Position numbers and translations under genes: made by a program | Source of the DNA: an uncultured Caryophanales bacterium | GTDB taxonomy: Bacteria > Bacillota_I > Bacilli_A > RFN20 > CAG-288 | Reading direction: 5' to 3' | DNA: 34,772 nt | Assembly: GCA_937896065.1 (NCBI GenBank) | Contig: CALBLI010000048.1 | Location: 1-34,772, forward strand | In this document: positions 1-7,070 of the stretch, piece after piece | Layout: every line of letters starts with the position of its first letter | Numbering within the stretch: the stretch's first letter is position 1 | Notes under the pieces: generated by a model | Told to the model about the DNA's origin: nothing | Seen by the model: the letters and a program-made list of their open reading frames with translations, nothing else | Databases searched by the model: none

Positions 1-305
1 GAATCACTTATAAATTCGATATATGAAGGATGTCTAAAATCTTTATAATCACCTTCCTTTCTCATTGTAGTGACTGTGATTTTATAGTCATCAATTTTAA
101 AAGAAAAATTACCCGTTTTTATAAAAGATATTTCATATGGAAGAATGTTTTTTAAAACCTCTGGTTTTAATGATGTAACAAAATCTAAATCATTAGATTT
201 TTTATTTAACAGAGCATCTCTTAAATATCCACCAACTAAATATGTTTTCTCATTTAACAATGAGAAAACATAATCGATCACCTTATCTTGTTCAATTTTT
301 TTCAC
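1..305 (-). CDS. cca: CCA tRNA nucleotidyltransferase, N-terminal part (runs off the window)
   Basis: Partial gene; only about the first 101 residues are in the window and the 3' part lies beyond position 1. The protein begins MKKIEQDKVIDYVF and then has YLVGGYLRDALL followed by NDLDFVT. This is the nucleotidyltransferase head of the poly(A) polymerase/CCA-adding family: the G-G-x-R-D element and a DxD metal-binding pair. The family adds or repairs the 3' CCA of tRNAs. I choose the GTG at 305-303 because no in-frame ATG precedes the head domain and the usual distance to the GG motif fits. The only possible Shine-Dalgarno is AGGTGG, which is also the descending arm of the HU terminator just upstream. 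The tRNAs seen in this window already encode CCA, so here the enzyme would mainly repair. Confidence 0.85.
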   Translation of the reverse strand, partial: MKKIEQDKVIDYVFSLLNEKTYLVGGYLRDALLNKKSNDLDFVTSLKPEVLKNILPYEISFIKTGNFSFKIDDYKITVTTMRKEGDYKDFRHPSYIEFISD

Positions 306-309
306 AAAT

Positions 310-337
310 AAAAAACCACCTATAATATTATAGGTGG
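310..337 (-). terminator. Intrinsic terminator of the HU gene
   Basis: On the minus strand a stem CCACCTATAA/TTATAGGTGG (316-337) is followed directly by TTTTTT (315-310). It lies 22 bases after the HU stop codon. The 3' arm AGGTGG is also about 10 nt before the GTG start of the next gene. Confidence 0.85.
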
Positions 338-359
338 TAAATAACTATTCTTGAAGAAA

Positions 360-668
360 TTAGCTATTTTTAACAAGTTCTTTTAAAGTTTTGCTTGGCT
401 TAAATTTAACAGCTTTAGTAGCAGGAATGGTGATTTTCTTGTTGGAATCAGATGGATTGACACCTGTTCTTTCTTTTCTAACAACAACTTCAAAAGTTCC
501 AAAGCCTGGAATTCTGACACCATCTTTCTTGGAATCAAGTAATCCTTCAGCAATTGCTGAAAAGACAACTTCGACTGCCTTTGTTGCATCACCTTTGGTC
601 ATTTTGACCTTTTCAACTAATTGAGCTGCTAATTCGTCTTTAGCTAAAAATGTTTTTTTGTCTGCCAT
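360..668 (-). CDS. hup: HU family DNA-binding protein
   Basis: 102 residues, the usual HU length plus a slightly longer N-terminus (MADKKTFLAKDELAAQLVEK). The diagnostic beta-arm region is present: GFGTFEVVVRKERTGVNP and then ITIPATKAVKFKPSKTLK. HU is a dimeric nucleoid protein that bends DNA and supports replication and recombination. The start is supported by an AAAGGTAGG ribosome binding site about 8 nt upstream. The gene is a single transcription unit with its own promoter (693-721) and terminator (310-337). It sits directly downstream of der, a common arrangement in Firmicutes. Confidence 0.95.
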   Translation of the reverse strand: MADKKTFLAKDELAAQLVEKVKMTKGDATKAVEVVFSAIAEGLLDSKKDGVRIPGFGTFEVVVRKERTGVNPSDSNKKITIPATKAVKFKPSKTLKELVKNS

Positions 669-692
669 ATTGCATACCTACCTTTCTATTAA

Positions 693-721
693 ACTATATC
701 ACACAAAAAGTATAATTACAA
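693..721 (-). promoter_or_regulatory. Sigma-70 type promoter of HU
   Basis: On the minus strand TTGTAA (721-716), a 17-nt spacer and TATAGT (698-693), about 25 nt before the HU start codon. Confidence 0.7.
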
Positions 722-762
722 TAAAAAAATGTTAAAAATGTGCGATTTTATCGGCTTTTTTA

Positions 763-2097
763 CTATTTGATTATCTCTTGAAGATCATTTCTTTTACTTC
801 TTACTATAAGTTTTAATGGACAAGAATTAAAACCAAAAGTGTTTCTGATCAAATTCTCTAAATATCTTCGATATGAAAAATGAAAATAATTAGGATTGTT
901 GACAAATAATATGAAAGTAGGAATTTTACCATCAACTTGTGTACAATATGATATTTTCAACCTACCACCATTAAAGTCAGGTGCTTCATTATCCATTTGA
1001 GCTTTCATAATCATTGAATTTAAAAGTGACGATGGTACCTTTTTAGTTAAAGTACTTTCAAGTTCATCAATAGCTTTAAATAATGAATTAATATTAGAAC
1101 CAGTAAGAGCTGATAAATATACAATTGGTGCATAACTTAAAAACTTAAATTCAGCTTTGATGAGTTTTGTAAACTTGATTTGATCATCTTGATTATGAGA
1201 ATGCAAATCCCACTTGTTGACAACAATGATGACTGGTTTATCATTATCAACAGCATATGATGAAACATGAATATCTTGTGATTTGATACCATCACTGGCA
1301 TCAATTAGAAGAAGAATAATATCTGCTCTATGACAACTATCTTCAGTTCTAATAACTGAATATTTGTCCAAATCATCTAAAACTTTGCCAGGTCTTTTTA
1401 CACCTGCTGTATCAATTAAAACGTATTCTTTATCATCTTTTTTAAATTTAATGTCAACTGAATCTCTAGTTGTTCCTGATGTATCGGAAACAATTACACG
1501 ATCATATCCGATTATTTTATTGGCTAAAGATGACTTACCAACATTTGGGCGACCAATAAGTGCAAATGTTAGTGCTCCTTCATATTCATTTATTTTCTCT
1601 TTAGGAAGAAGAGAATTAACTTCATCAAGCATATCACCTAAACCCAAACCATGTTCAGCTGATATTGGAAATACTTTATCAAGTCCAAGTGAATAAAAAT
1701 CACTTATTAATGAATACAAAGAAGTATCATCAACTTTATTGACTGCTAATATGACTGGTTTTTTAATTTTAATTAATCTTTTACCAAGGTTTATCTCATC
1801 GCTTGTTAAACCTATTCTTCCATCAGTTACAAAAATGATGATATCTGCTTCATTGATTGCAATTTCAACTTGGGCCTGAACCTCTTTCTGAAAAGGTAAA
1901 TTTTCACCGGTTACTCCACCTGTATCAATGAGCGTAAAAGTTTTATCAAGCCAAGAAACAAAACCATATTTTCGATCACGAGTAACACCTCTATCTTTAG
2001 AAGTGATAGCATCTCTTGTACCTGTTAGTCTATTAAATAAAGTCGACTTACCACTGGATGGTGAACCAACTAAAACTACTTTTCCATAACTTTCCAT
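763..2097 (-). CDS. der: Ribosome biogenesis GTPase Der (EngA)
   Basis: 444 residues with the double-GTPase layout found only in Der. Domain 1 has a P-loop at residues 11-18 (GSPSSGKS), DTGG at 58-61 and NKVD at 120-123. Domain 2 has GRPNVGKS at 182-189, DTAG and NKWD. A KH-like C-terminal domain follows. Der acts in maturation of the 50S ribosomal subunit. The start has an AAGGA ribosome binding site about 9 nt upstream. It follows cmk by 20 nt, so the two are probably co-transcribed with the membrane-protein gene at 2798-3121. Oddity: the first P-loop reads PSSGKS rather than the usual PNVGKS, although the catalytic GK[S/T] is kept. Confidence 0.97.
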   Translation of the reverse strand: MESYGKVVLVGSPSSGKSTLFNRLTGTRDAITSKDRGVTRDRKYGFVSWLDKTFTLIDTGGVTGENLPFQKEVQAQVEIAINEADIIIFVTDGRIGLTSDEINLGKRLIKIKKPVILAVNKVDDTSLYSLISDFYSLGLDKVFPISAEHGLGLGDMLDEVNSLLPKEKINEYEGALTFALIGRPNVGKSSLANKIIGYDRVIVSDTSGTTRDSVDIKFKKDDKEYVLIDTAGVKRPGKVLDDLDKYSVIRTEDSCHRADIILLLIDASDGIKSQDIHVSSYAVDNDKPVIIVVNKWDLHSHNQDDQIKFTKLIKAEFKFLSYAPIVYLSALTGSNINSLFKAIDELESTLTKKVPSSLLNSMIMKAQMDNEAPDFNGGRLKISYCTQVDGKIPTFILFVNNPNYFHFSYRRYLENLIRNTFGFNSCPLKLIVRSKRNDLQEIIK

Positions 2098-2117
2098 AAT
2101 ATATTTCCTTATTAATA

Positions 2118-2801
2118 TTATTTATTTTCTAATTTATACCCAGTCTTTTTGACAAACAATTCAATTATTTTATCAATCTCTTCTTCTATTGTTAAGTTGG
2201 AAGTATCTAACACAATTGCATCACTAGCTTTTGTAAGTGGAGAGTTTTCTCTTGTTGAATCAATATAATCCCTTCTTTCAATATCTTTAACAATATCTTC
2301 ATATTCAACTTTGTCACCTTTTTCAAGCATCTCATGATATCTTCTTTGAGCACGGGCATCGACTGTTGCGACTTGATATATCTTTAAATCAGCATTTGGT
2401 AAAACAACAGTTGCTATGTCTCTTCCATCCATAACAACATTATTTGATCTTGCAAATTCTTGTTGAATCTTGACCATCTCTTCTCTGACATCTTTATGCT
2501 TACAAGCTTCAGAAACATTTTTAGAAACATCTAATTCTCTGATTCTTTTTGTTATATTAGTACCATTTAAAAAGATACTTTCATCTTCCTTCATATCTAA
2601 TTTAAATGATTTTAAAGCAATAGTTGCCAAAGCTGAATCATCACATGGATAATTCAAATTCATCATATGAAGAGCAAAGGCTCTATACATGCTTCCTGTA
2701 TCTAAATAAACAAAATTTAGACGTTTAGAGACACCTTTACCAGCAGTTGACTTACCACTAGCTGCTGGTCCATCTATAGCAATTGAATAATATTTCATCA
2801 T
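2118..2801 (-). CDS. cmk: Cytidylate kinase
   Basis: 227 residues, the normal length. The N-terminus has the P-loop IAIDGPAASGKST and the LDTGSMYRA segment typical of CMP kinase; VMDGRDIATVVLPNADLKI and a YxDIxxRDxxDSTRxxSPL segment complete the family signature. It phosphorylates CMP and dCMP to the diphosphates in the cytosol. Two ATG codons lie in tandem (2801 and 2798). The first gives an ATGA overlap with the stop of the preceding gene and sits 7 nt after GGGGG, so translation is probably coupled. cmk followed by der is a common Firmicutes pairing. Confidence 0.95.
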   Translation of the reverse strand: MMKYYSIAIDGPAASGKSTAGKGVSKRLNFVYLDTGSMYRAFALHMMNLNYPCDDSALATIALKSFKLDMKEDESIFLNGTNITKRIRELDVSKNVSEACKHKDVREEMVKIQQEFARSNNVVMDGRDIATVVLPNADLKIYQVATVDARAQRRYHEMLEKGDKVEYEDIVKDIERRDYIDSTRENSPLTKASDAIVLDTSNLTIEEEIDKIIELFVKKTGYKLENK

Positions 2802-3121
2802 TTAATAACCCCCATCAAAGTAAAGACAACGAAGCAAATGATTAGACAGCTAATCATTATAAGAGCTAAATAAAAAATAATTTTAGATATTATTTTATTA
2901 TTTCTAGAAAAAAAGTTTTTGAGATAATATCTTTTGAATTTAGCAAATTTATTTTTCCAGCTTATTTTTTCTTTTTCTTTAATCTCACTAGCTGACATTA
3001 TTCTATCAATAGATTTTGAAACTTTCAAATCTTCATCATCACTTAAAAATGAATAGCGTTCCATTTTTGATATATTTTTTCTTTCTTCTTCAAATAAAAT
3101 AACGCGGTAACTATTTTTCAT
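2798..3121 (-). CDS. Small membrane protein of unknown function, coupled to cmk
   Basis: 107 residues if started at the ATG at 3121-3119 (MKNSYRVILFEEERKN). I do not recognise the family. The first about 75 residues are charged and probably cytosolic, with Lys-rich stretches (KEKEKISWKNKFAKFKRYYL). One or possibly two hydrophobic helices follow near the C-terminus (IIFYLALIMISCLIICFVVF). The start is favoured because TATAAT (3133-3128) lies exactly 6 nt before it, which would give a leaderless mRNA; there is no ribosome binding site. A longer GTG start at 3145 is possible but would sit upstream of that box. The stop overlaps the cmk start (ATGA). Confidence 0.65.
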   Translation of the reverse strand: MKNSYRVILFEEERKNISKMERYSFLSDDEDLKVSKSIDRIMSASEIKEKEKISWKNKFAKFKRYYLKNFFSRNNKIISKIIFYLALIMISCLIICFVVFTLMGVIK

Positions 3122-3127
3122 ACAAAT

Positions 3128-3133
3128 ATTATA
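3128..3133 (-). promoter_or_regulatory. -10 box giving a probable leaderless transcript
   Basis: TATAAT on the minus strand, followed by 6 nt and then the ATG at 3121. Standard promoter geometry puts +1 on the A of the start codon. The -35 region (near 3151-3156, TTTTCT) is weak. Confidence 0.5.
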
Positions 3134-3152
3134 TATGATTATCACTTTTTAG

Positions 3153-3180
3153 AAAATAATTGACTACTTTTTATTAAAAA
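3153..3180 (+). repeat. Left copy of a 28-bp direct repeat flanking the R-M genes
   Basis: Matches 5440-5467 in the same orientation at 26 of 28 positions (shared core AAAATAATTGACT, then CTTTTTATT). The similarity stops abruptly on both sides. The two copies bracket the methyltransferase and endonuclease genes. Confidence 0.75.
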
Positions 3181-3204
3181 TATTTTATTAATGGATTTAA
3201 ATAA

Positions 3205-3231
3205 AAAATACTGCATAAGTTTTTTTATGCA
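3205..3231 (-). terminator. Intrinsic terminator after the R-M operon
   Basis: Stem TGCATAA/TTATGCA (3212-3218 with 3225-3231), 6-nt loop, followed on the minus strand by a T-rich tract (TATTTTTTAT). It lies about 115 nt after the methyltransferase stop. Confidence 0.6.
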
Positions 3232-3347
3232 ACTTGAAAACTTTTAGTTGGTATTAATATAATCTTTTTTTATTTTTAATTGTTATTGGATATCAAATTG
3301 ACATGGAAATGATTTGAATAAAAATATATAAACTAATCTCGATTTTT

Positions 3348-4424
3348 CTATTTGATAGATGCTCTATATTCGTCTCTAATCTGCGATATAGAAACTAATT
3401 GTTTTCCTCTTTTTACATAAAAATAATCAAATGCATTTACTCTTCTATCTTTATTTAACATAATAGCTGCAATATCGTGCATTGATTTTGTTTTACCATT
3501 ATAAGTGAGTTTGCCAGTATCATCACTTAAAATTGCATTTTGACCATCTTTTAAATAAAAAGGTTCACCAATTGTAAAGTATCCAGCATTAACCATTTCT
3601 TTTACAGATACTTTCAAAGGTTTTATATCAAATACAGCAAGTTCAACATCACTTATTTCTTCTTTAACACCATTAATTCTTCTTTGACCATATTTTATGT
3701 ACTTGTCATCTCTTTCTATCATTGTAAAGTTTCTTCCCATTCTTTTAGAAACAGCGCCAGTTGTCATTGTTCCACCAAATGGATCTAAAATAAGATTATC
3801 TTTTTCTGTAAATAAAGCAATTATTCTATACAAAAGAGCTTCAGGTTTTTGTGTATTATGCAGTTTTTTATCTTTATCATCTTTTAGTCTTTCATTCCCT
3901 GAACAGACAGGAAACTCCCAAATTGAGCCCATTTGTTTTCCACCATTTAAATACTTACCTGTCTTATAATTGAATGTAAATTTTGATTTTTTACTTTTAG
4001 CTGCCCAAATTAGTGTTTCATGAGAATTATTTAATCTAGTTCCTCCAAAATTTGGAGTAGGATTTGTTTTTTTCCAAATAATATCATTTATTACCCAAAA
4101 ACCTAATTCTCTAAGTATTGATCCTATTTCATAAATGGATTGCATGCCAGAAATAACACAAATTGTGCCGTCATCTTTAAGCAATCTTCTTACTTCAAAT
4201 AGCCACTTTTTTGTAAATTCTTTATATGCATCCATTGATGGAAATTTATCCCAATCATCATCGCACCCATCAAACTCAGTACCTTCAACTCTATAAAGTT
4301 TCTTTCCTTGGTCTATTTGCATAAAATATGGTGGATCGGCAAAACAAAAATCAAACAATTTTTCAGGCAATTTCCTCATGGTATCTATCGTATCACCCTT
4401 AAGTATTTTATTAATATATTCCAT
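3348..4424 (-). CDS. HinfI-like adenine-specific DNA methyltransferase (GANTC inferred)
   Basis: 358 residues, beta-class order: catalytic DPPY at residues 30-33 (FADPPYFMQ) comes before the AdoMet motif DPFGGTMTTGA at 214-224, with HNTQKPEAL at 189-197. From memory the layout and many local strings (FADPPYFMQ, NPTPNFGGTR, KFTFNYKTGK) closely resemble M.HinfI and CcrM, which methylate adenine in GANTC. Residues about 265-355 form the C-terminal RAMA-type domain of that subgroup. The specificity is an inference. The ribosome binding site AAAAGGTG overlaps the last codons of the endonuclease gene 5 nt upstream, so the two are translationally coupled. Motif I differs slightly from M.HinfI (GGTMTTG instead of FGTGTTG). 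Confidence 0.93.
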   Translation of the reverse strand: MEYINKILKGDTIDTMRKLPEKLFDFCFADPPYFMQIDQGKKLYRVEGTEFDGCDDDWDKFPSMDAYKEFTKKWLFEVRRLLKDDGTICVISGMQSIYEIGSILRELGFWVINDIIWKKTNPTPNFGGTRLNNSHETLIWAAKSKKSKFTFNYKTGKYLNGGKQMGSIWEFPVCSGNERLKDDKDKKLHNTQKPEALLYRIIALFTEKDNLILDPFGGTMTTGAVSKRMGRNFTMIERDDKYIKYGQRRINGVKEEISDVELAVFDIKPLKVSVKEMVNAGYFTIGEPFYLKDGQNAILSDDTGKLTYNGKTKSMHDIAAIMLNKDRRVNAFDYFYVKRGKQLVSISQIRDEYRASIK

Positions 4425-4429
4425 AATTT

Positions 4430-5272
4430 TTACACCTTTTCATTTTCATTTTTTTCTCTCATTGCTTTTGCTTTTTGTAAGTTATCACCAGAAGAAAACA
4501 ATTCGTCTCTCAAGAGTCTATATTCTTCATTATCAGACATCAATTTCTTCCAGTAATTGGAACTAAGATTACATAATGCTTCTAAAATTTGTTGACTTGT
4601 TCCAAAATCTGGCATATCAACATCATTTTTATTTTTATGTTCACTTCGATAATTAGTAAGTATAGAAATAATTTCATTCCATGCATTATTTCCAGCTTTT
4701 AGTGATGCAAAGAATTCACTGCCATAATATAAATGCAATAAAGTGTTTTCAAAATTTTCATTTTGCATTTCACAAAGATAATATTTTTTGTTTTTTACAA
4801 GTGAATCGTCGACAAACCACATACTAGCATCTATATGAACTTTTGGAAATGTATTTCGAACAAGTTCTACTTTTTTATGAAAATTTTGATATTGTCCTCT
4901 TTTTTTAGTACTGTCATGATCATCTCTAATTTTCATTTCAACTAGATAATAATTATCATCATCATCTTTAAAAAATTGATCTAAATTCAGAACTTCATCC
5001 GTATCATTCACTTTTAATTTTTTAATAAGATTTGTATAGCCTAATCTTTCTATACAAATAGATGTTAGTTCTTCAAATATGTCACCAAATTTGATTTCCC
5101 GACTTTGTGTTACATTTTGAACAACCTTACTTTTAGCATTTGAAAGTCTAAATAATCCACAGTAACGGAGCGGATTATCAATTATGTTTTCTAAAAGTGA
5201 AAGGTAAAAATCATCACCAGTTTTAATGTGCTTTTCTAGTAATTTAAAGAAATCATCATTTGATATTATCAT
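4430..5272 (-). CDS. Type II restriction endonuclease, partner of the GANTC-type methylase
   Basis: 280 residues. It shows a PD-(D/E)xK-like active site: acidic helix GDIFEELTSI (about 63-72), D98 in LNLDQFF, then E112 and K114 in LVEMK, followed by IRDDHDSTKKRGQ, a string typical of type II endonucleases. It would cut unmethylated sites for which the downstream gene supplies the protective methylase. I assign it as the HinfI-type partner from its position, size (R.HinfI is of similar length) and motif rather than from a full alignment. The start ATG at 5272 has only a weak AAGAA element and a leader of about 10 nt after the promoter at 5289-5317. No controller (C) protein gene is present. 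Confidence 0.8.
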   Translation of the reverse strand: MIISNDDFFKLLEKHIKTGDDFYLSLLENIIDNPLRYCGLFRLSNAKSKVVQNVTQSREIKFGDIFEELTSICIERLGYTNLIKKLKVNDTDEVLNLDQFFKDDDDNYYLVEMKIRDDHDSTKKRGQYQNFHKKVELVRNTFPKVHIDASMWFVDDSLVKNKKYYLCEMQNENFENTLLHLYYGSEFFASLKAGNNAWNEIISILTNYRSEHKNKNDVDMPDFGTSQQILEALCNLSSNYWKKLMSDNEEYRLLRDELFSSGDNLQKAKAMREKNENEKV

Positions 5273-5288
5273 ATGTTCTTACATGAAA

Positions 5289-5317
5289 ATTATACAATAA
5301 AATAAAATAACTCTCAA
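5289..5317 (-). promoter_or_regulatory. Promoter of the R-M operon
   Basis: On the minus strand TTGAGA (5317-5312), 17-nt spacer, TATAAT (5294-5289). The predicted +1 is about 10 nt before the endonuclease start, so the leader is very short. The rest of 5273-5439 shows no gene. Confidence 0.75.
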
Positions 5318-5439
5318 TTTACAAATAGATTAAATTTAAACGTTATTACTAGAATGTTCGGTATTTCTATTAACCTAGTTTATTTATAATTTTTAAGAAG
5401 TTATTTATATAATTATTTTATATACATTATTGCATTATA

Positions 5440-5467
5440 AAAATAATTGACTGCTTTTTATTGAAAA
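5440..5467 (+). repeat. Right copy of the 28-bp direct repeat flanking the R-M genes
   Basis: Partner of 3153-3180 (26/28 identical, same orientation). It ends 31 nt before tRNA-Thr. Confidence 0.75.
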
Positions 5468-5498
5468 AAAGTCGCCCAACCAATAAAATATAAAAGCT

Positions 5499-5574
<76 letters not shown>

Positions 5575-5579
5575 TTGTT

Positions 5580-5620
5580 TATGTTATTTTAATATAAAGA
5601 TGTTTAACATAGTCTAGTTT
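5580..5620 (+). terminator. Possible terminator of tRNA-Thr
   Basis: TATGTTA (5580-5586) pairs with TAACATA (5605-5611) over an 18-nt loop and is followed by GTCTAG and then a six-T run. The stem is weak. Confidence 0.35.
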
Positions 5621-5650
5621 TTTCTTAATTAGTCGCTTTAAATATTATTT

Positions 5651-6127
5651 TTATTTATCACACTTACGCTGATGAAGGGTGATGAGGGTGTCGAGGTTAT
5701 CAAGCAATACGGATATTTTGTCCTCTTCTTTTTTGTTATATGTTAATTTAATATCTTTATCCTTCAAAATTGAAGAATATCTTTTATAGCCTTCATTTTT
5801 AGGCAAATTAAAGCTCAATAAATGATAAAAATAATTGCCATTAACATTATCTAAAAAATATGCTTTAACACCATCAGAAGCCACCAAAAATGGACTTTTA
5901 GGTTTATAAAGTGATAATGTATGATCTCCAAATAAAACTATTTGCTCATAATTTCTAAATGGAGCATTATTTGAATATCCTGCTATTGGTTCATTCCCTT
6001 GTTGAATTACTTCATATTTAGCAAATTTTACAGGATTAAAATCAATATTAATTGATTGTGACTTTAAGACTTCTCCTAATTTACGCTGTTCCCAAGCATG
6101 ATTATTTATCATACGTCTACTTTTCAT
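5651..6127 (-). CDS. Half-length type I restriction specificity subunit (HsdS fragment, one TRD)
   Basis: 158 residues against about 400 for a complete HsdS. It starts close to the conserved AWEQRKLGEV (11-20), which opens a target recognition domain, has one TRD, and ends with the conserved helix and tail LLDNLDTLITLHQRKCDK. It is therefore exactly one half-subunit. HsdS gives type I R-M complexes their DNA specificity, but no hsdM or hsdR is in the window. The first ATG (6127) overlaps the preceding DUF3791-like gene by 11 nt and lacks a ribosome binding site; the ATG at 6112 is an alternative. It could be a relic, a donor cassette for an hsdS elsewhere, or a functional half-subunit. The last 24 nt of its coding sequence before the stop are repeated at 7117-7140. 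Confidence 0.8.
   Translation of the reverse strand: MKSRRMINNHAWEQRKLGEVLKSQSINIDFNPVKFAKYEVIQQGNEPIAGYSNNAPFRNYEQIVLFGDHTLSLYKPKSPFLVASDGVKAYFLDNVNGNYFYHLLSFNLPKNEGYKRYSSILKDKDIKLTYNKKEEDKISVLLDNLDTLITLHQRKCDK
5654..5677 (-). repeat. 24-bp direct repeat, copy 1 (3' end of the half-hsdS)
   Basis: Identical to 7117-7140 in the same orientation. In this copy it encodes the C-terminal LHQRKCDK of the HsdS fragment. Confidence 0.85.
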
Positions 6128-6317
6128 TATTTATTAAAGTATCAATATCTAAAAATGCATTATGCAAATCTTCAACATGGTAAATCTCATACATATTATA
6201 AATAAACTGAGTAAGATTGTTCTTTTTTAAAATATCTAAAACCGAACTAGTGCTTATGTTTTTATAATTAGAATAACTTTCAATAAGATAGACAAAAAAA
6301 TCAAATTCTTTATTCAT
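6117..6317 (-). CDS. Small DUF3791-like protein
   Basis: 66 residues: EFDFFVYLIESYSNYKNIS, STSSVLDILKKNNLTQFIYNMYEIYHVEDLHNAFLDID. The pattern of an N-terminal FxxYxIExY helix, a VLDILKKxxL helix and the YEIYH...D..LDID end fits the DUF3791 family (recalled, not searched). These small proteins commonly lie next to DUF3990 genes; an antitoxin or adaptor role is inference. The start overlaps the previous stop as ATGA, and AAAGGA lies about 8 nt upstream within the previous gene, so it is translationally coupled. Confidence 0.75.
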   Translation of the reverse strand: MNKEFDFFVYLIESYSNYKNISTSSVLDILKKNNLTQFIYNMYEIYHVEDLHNAFLDIDTLINNEK

Positions 6318-6565
6318 ACATTTTCCTTTATATAAGGTGATTTTCTAGGATCACCTGTTTCCTCTTCTACTTTCCAAATTTGAAATATAGCTTCTGGACT
6401 AAAATACCACATCTTCATATTTTTATTTATGAGCATTGAATGTGTTTTAGATTTTGAGAACAAATCAAACGCATCAATATTTGAAATTTTCTTTTCATCA
6501 GCTATATAAGAACACACTACTGCTTCAAGCCAATATATTTTTTCAGTTTCAACAACATTATTCAT
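6314..6565 (-). CDS. Small protein of the DUF3990 operon, probable second DUF3791-like member
   Basis: 83 residues, soluble: IYWLEAVVCSYIADEKKISNIDAFDLFSKS then a Trp-rich part (MKMWYFSPEAIFQIWKVEEETG). Its first half has the same helix pattern as the 66-residue neighbour, suggesting a divergent second copy, but the family is uncertain. GAGGTGA lies 6 nt before the ATG, and the gene overlaps the end of the DUF3990 gene by 8 nt. It may be the immunity partner of the ART-fold protein; that is inference from position. Confidence 0.7.
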   Translation of the reverse strand: MNNVVETEKIYWLEAVVCSYIADEKKISNIDAFDLFSKSKTHSMLINKNMKMWYFSPEAIFQIWKVEEETGDPRKSPYIKENV

Positions 6566-7043
6566 TTAGTATCACCTCATTTTTAAAATTTAAACAAACA
6601 AGTGCTTTTTCACTTAGAAACACATATTGGTCTTTTAACTTTTGTGGAAGAAGCAAAGCCAGTGCAGTATTTTCATCAATATTGCCTGAAATATAACTAT
6701 TAATAACAAAAATTGTAGAATCATTAGCTATTGGTCCAATAACAATATCATATTTATGCTCTTTAATTATTCCCTTTCTATTTGCAACAACAAATTCTAA
6801 CCAGTCTTTATTTGGAGATTTAAATTCTAAAACTTTTAATGTTTTTAATTTATCAATATCTAAATTATAGGCATTGATAGTTGGCTTACCATAACCAACT
6901 CTATTTGTTTTTACTATAGACCAGGTTTTTGCTTGTTCAAAGTCACTAGTTGTATAAAATCCACAGCCAAAATCAAGATTTTTTCTTCCAGAAATGATAT
7001 TTGGAACATTTACTCTTTGATTACTGCCATGATATATTTCCAT
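6558..7043 (-). CDS. DUF3990 family protein, ADP-ribosyltransferase-fold toxin candidate
   Basis: 161 residues. It has the DUF3990 hallmarks in order: MEIYHGSNQ (YHGS at 4-7), GCGFYTTSDFEQAKTWS (27-42), YDIVIGPIANDS (98-109) and LKDQYVFLSEKAL (136-148). DUF3990 belongs to the ADP-ribosyltransferase-like superfamily, where H, Y and a later acidic or Q residue line the NAD site. Here H5 and Y30 are visible and DQY (138-140) is the candidate third position. A strong AAGGAGG lies 8 nt before the ATG. It is first in a four-gene overlapping operon with two small DUF3791-like genes and a half-hsdS, which suggests a toxin-antitoxin or anti-phage module. The enzymatic target is unknown. Confidence 0.85.
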   Translation of the reverse strand: MEIYHGSNQRVNVPNIISGRKNLDFGCGFYTTSDFEQAKTWSIVKTNRVGYGKPTINAYNLDIDKLKTLKVLEFKSPNKDWLEFVVANRKGIIKEHKYDIVIGPIANDSTIFVINSYISGNIDENTALALLLPQKLKDQYVFLSEKALVCLNFKNEVILNE

Positions 7044-7070
7044 TATCTAAATCCTCCTTTTTATGTTAAA

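Noticed and set aside
722..762. Possible der terminator (short CGAT/ATCG hairpin followed by T-run)
   Set aside because: Stem of only four pairs with mismatches next to it; too weak to list.
2798..3121. UGA read as tryptophan
   Set aside because: Genes end with in-frame TGA in the expected place (this gene and dut), and conserved Trp positions use TGG, so the standard bacterial code applies.
4308..4566. Two overlapping plus-strand frames across the R-M junction
   Set aside because: Antisense to the endonuclease and methyltransferase, low complexity, no ribosome binding site.
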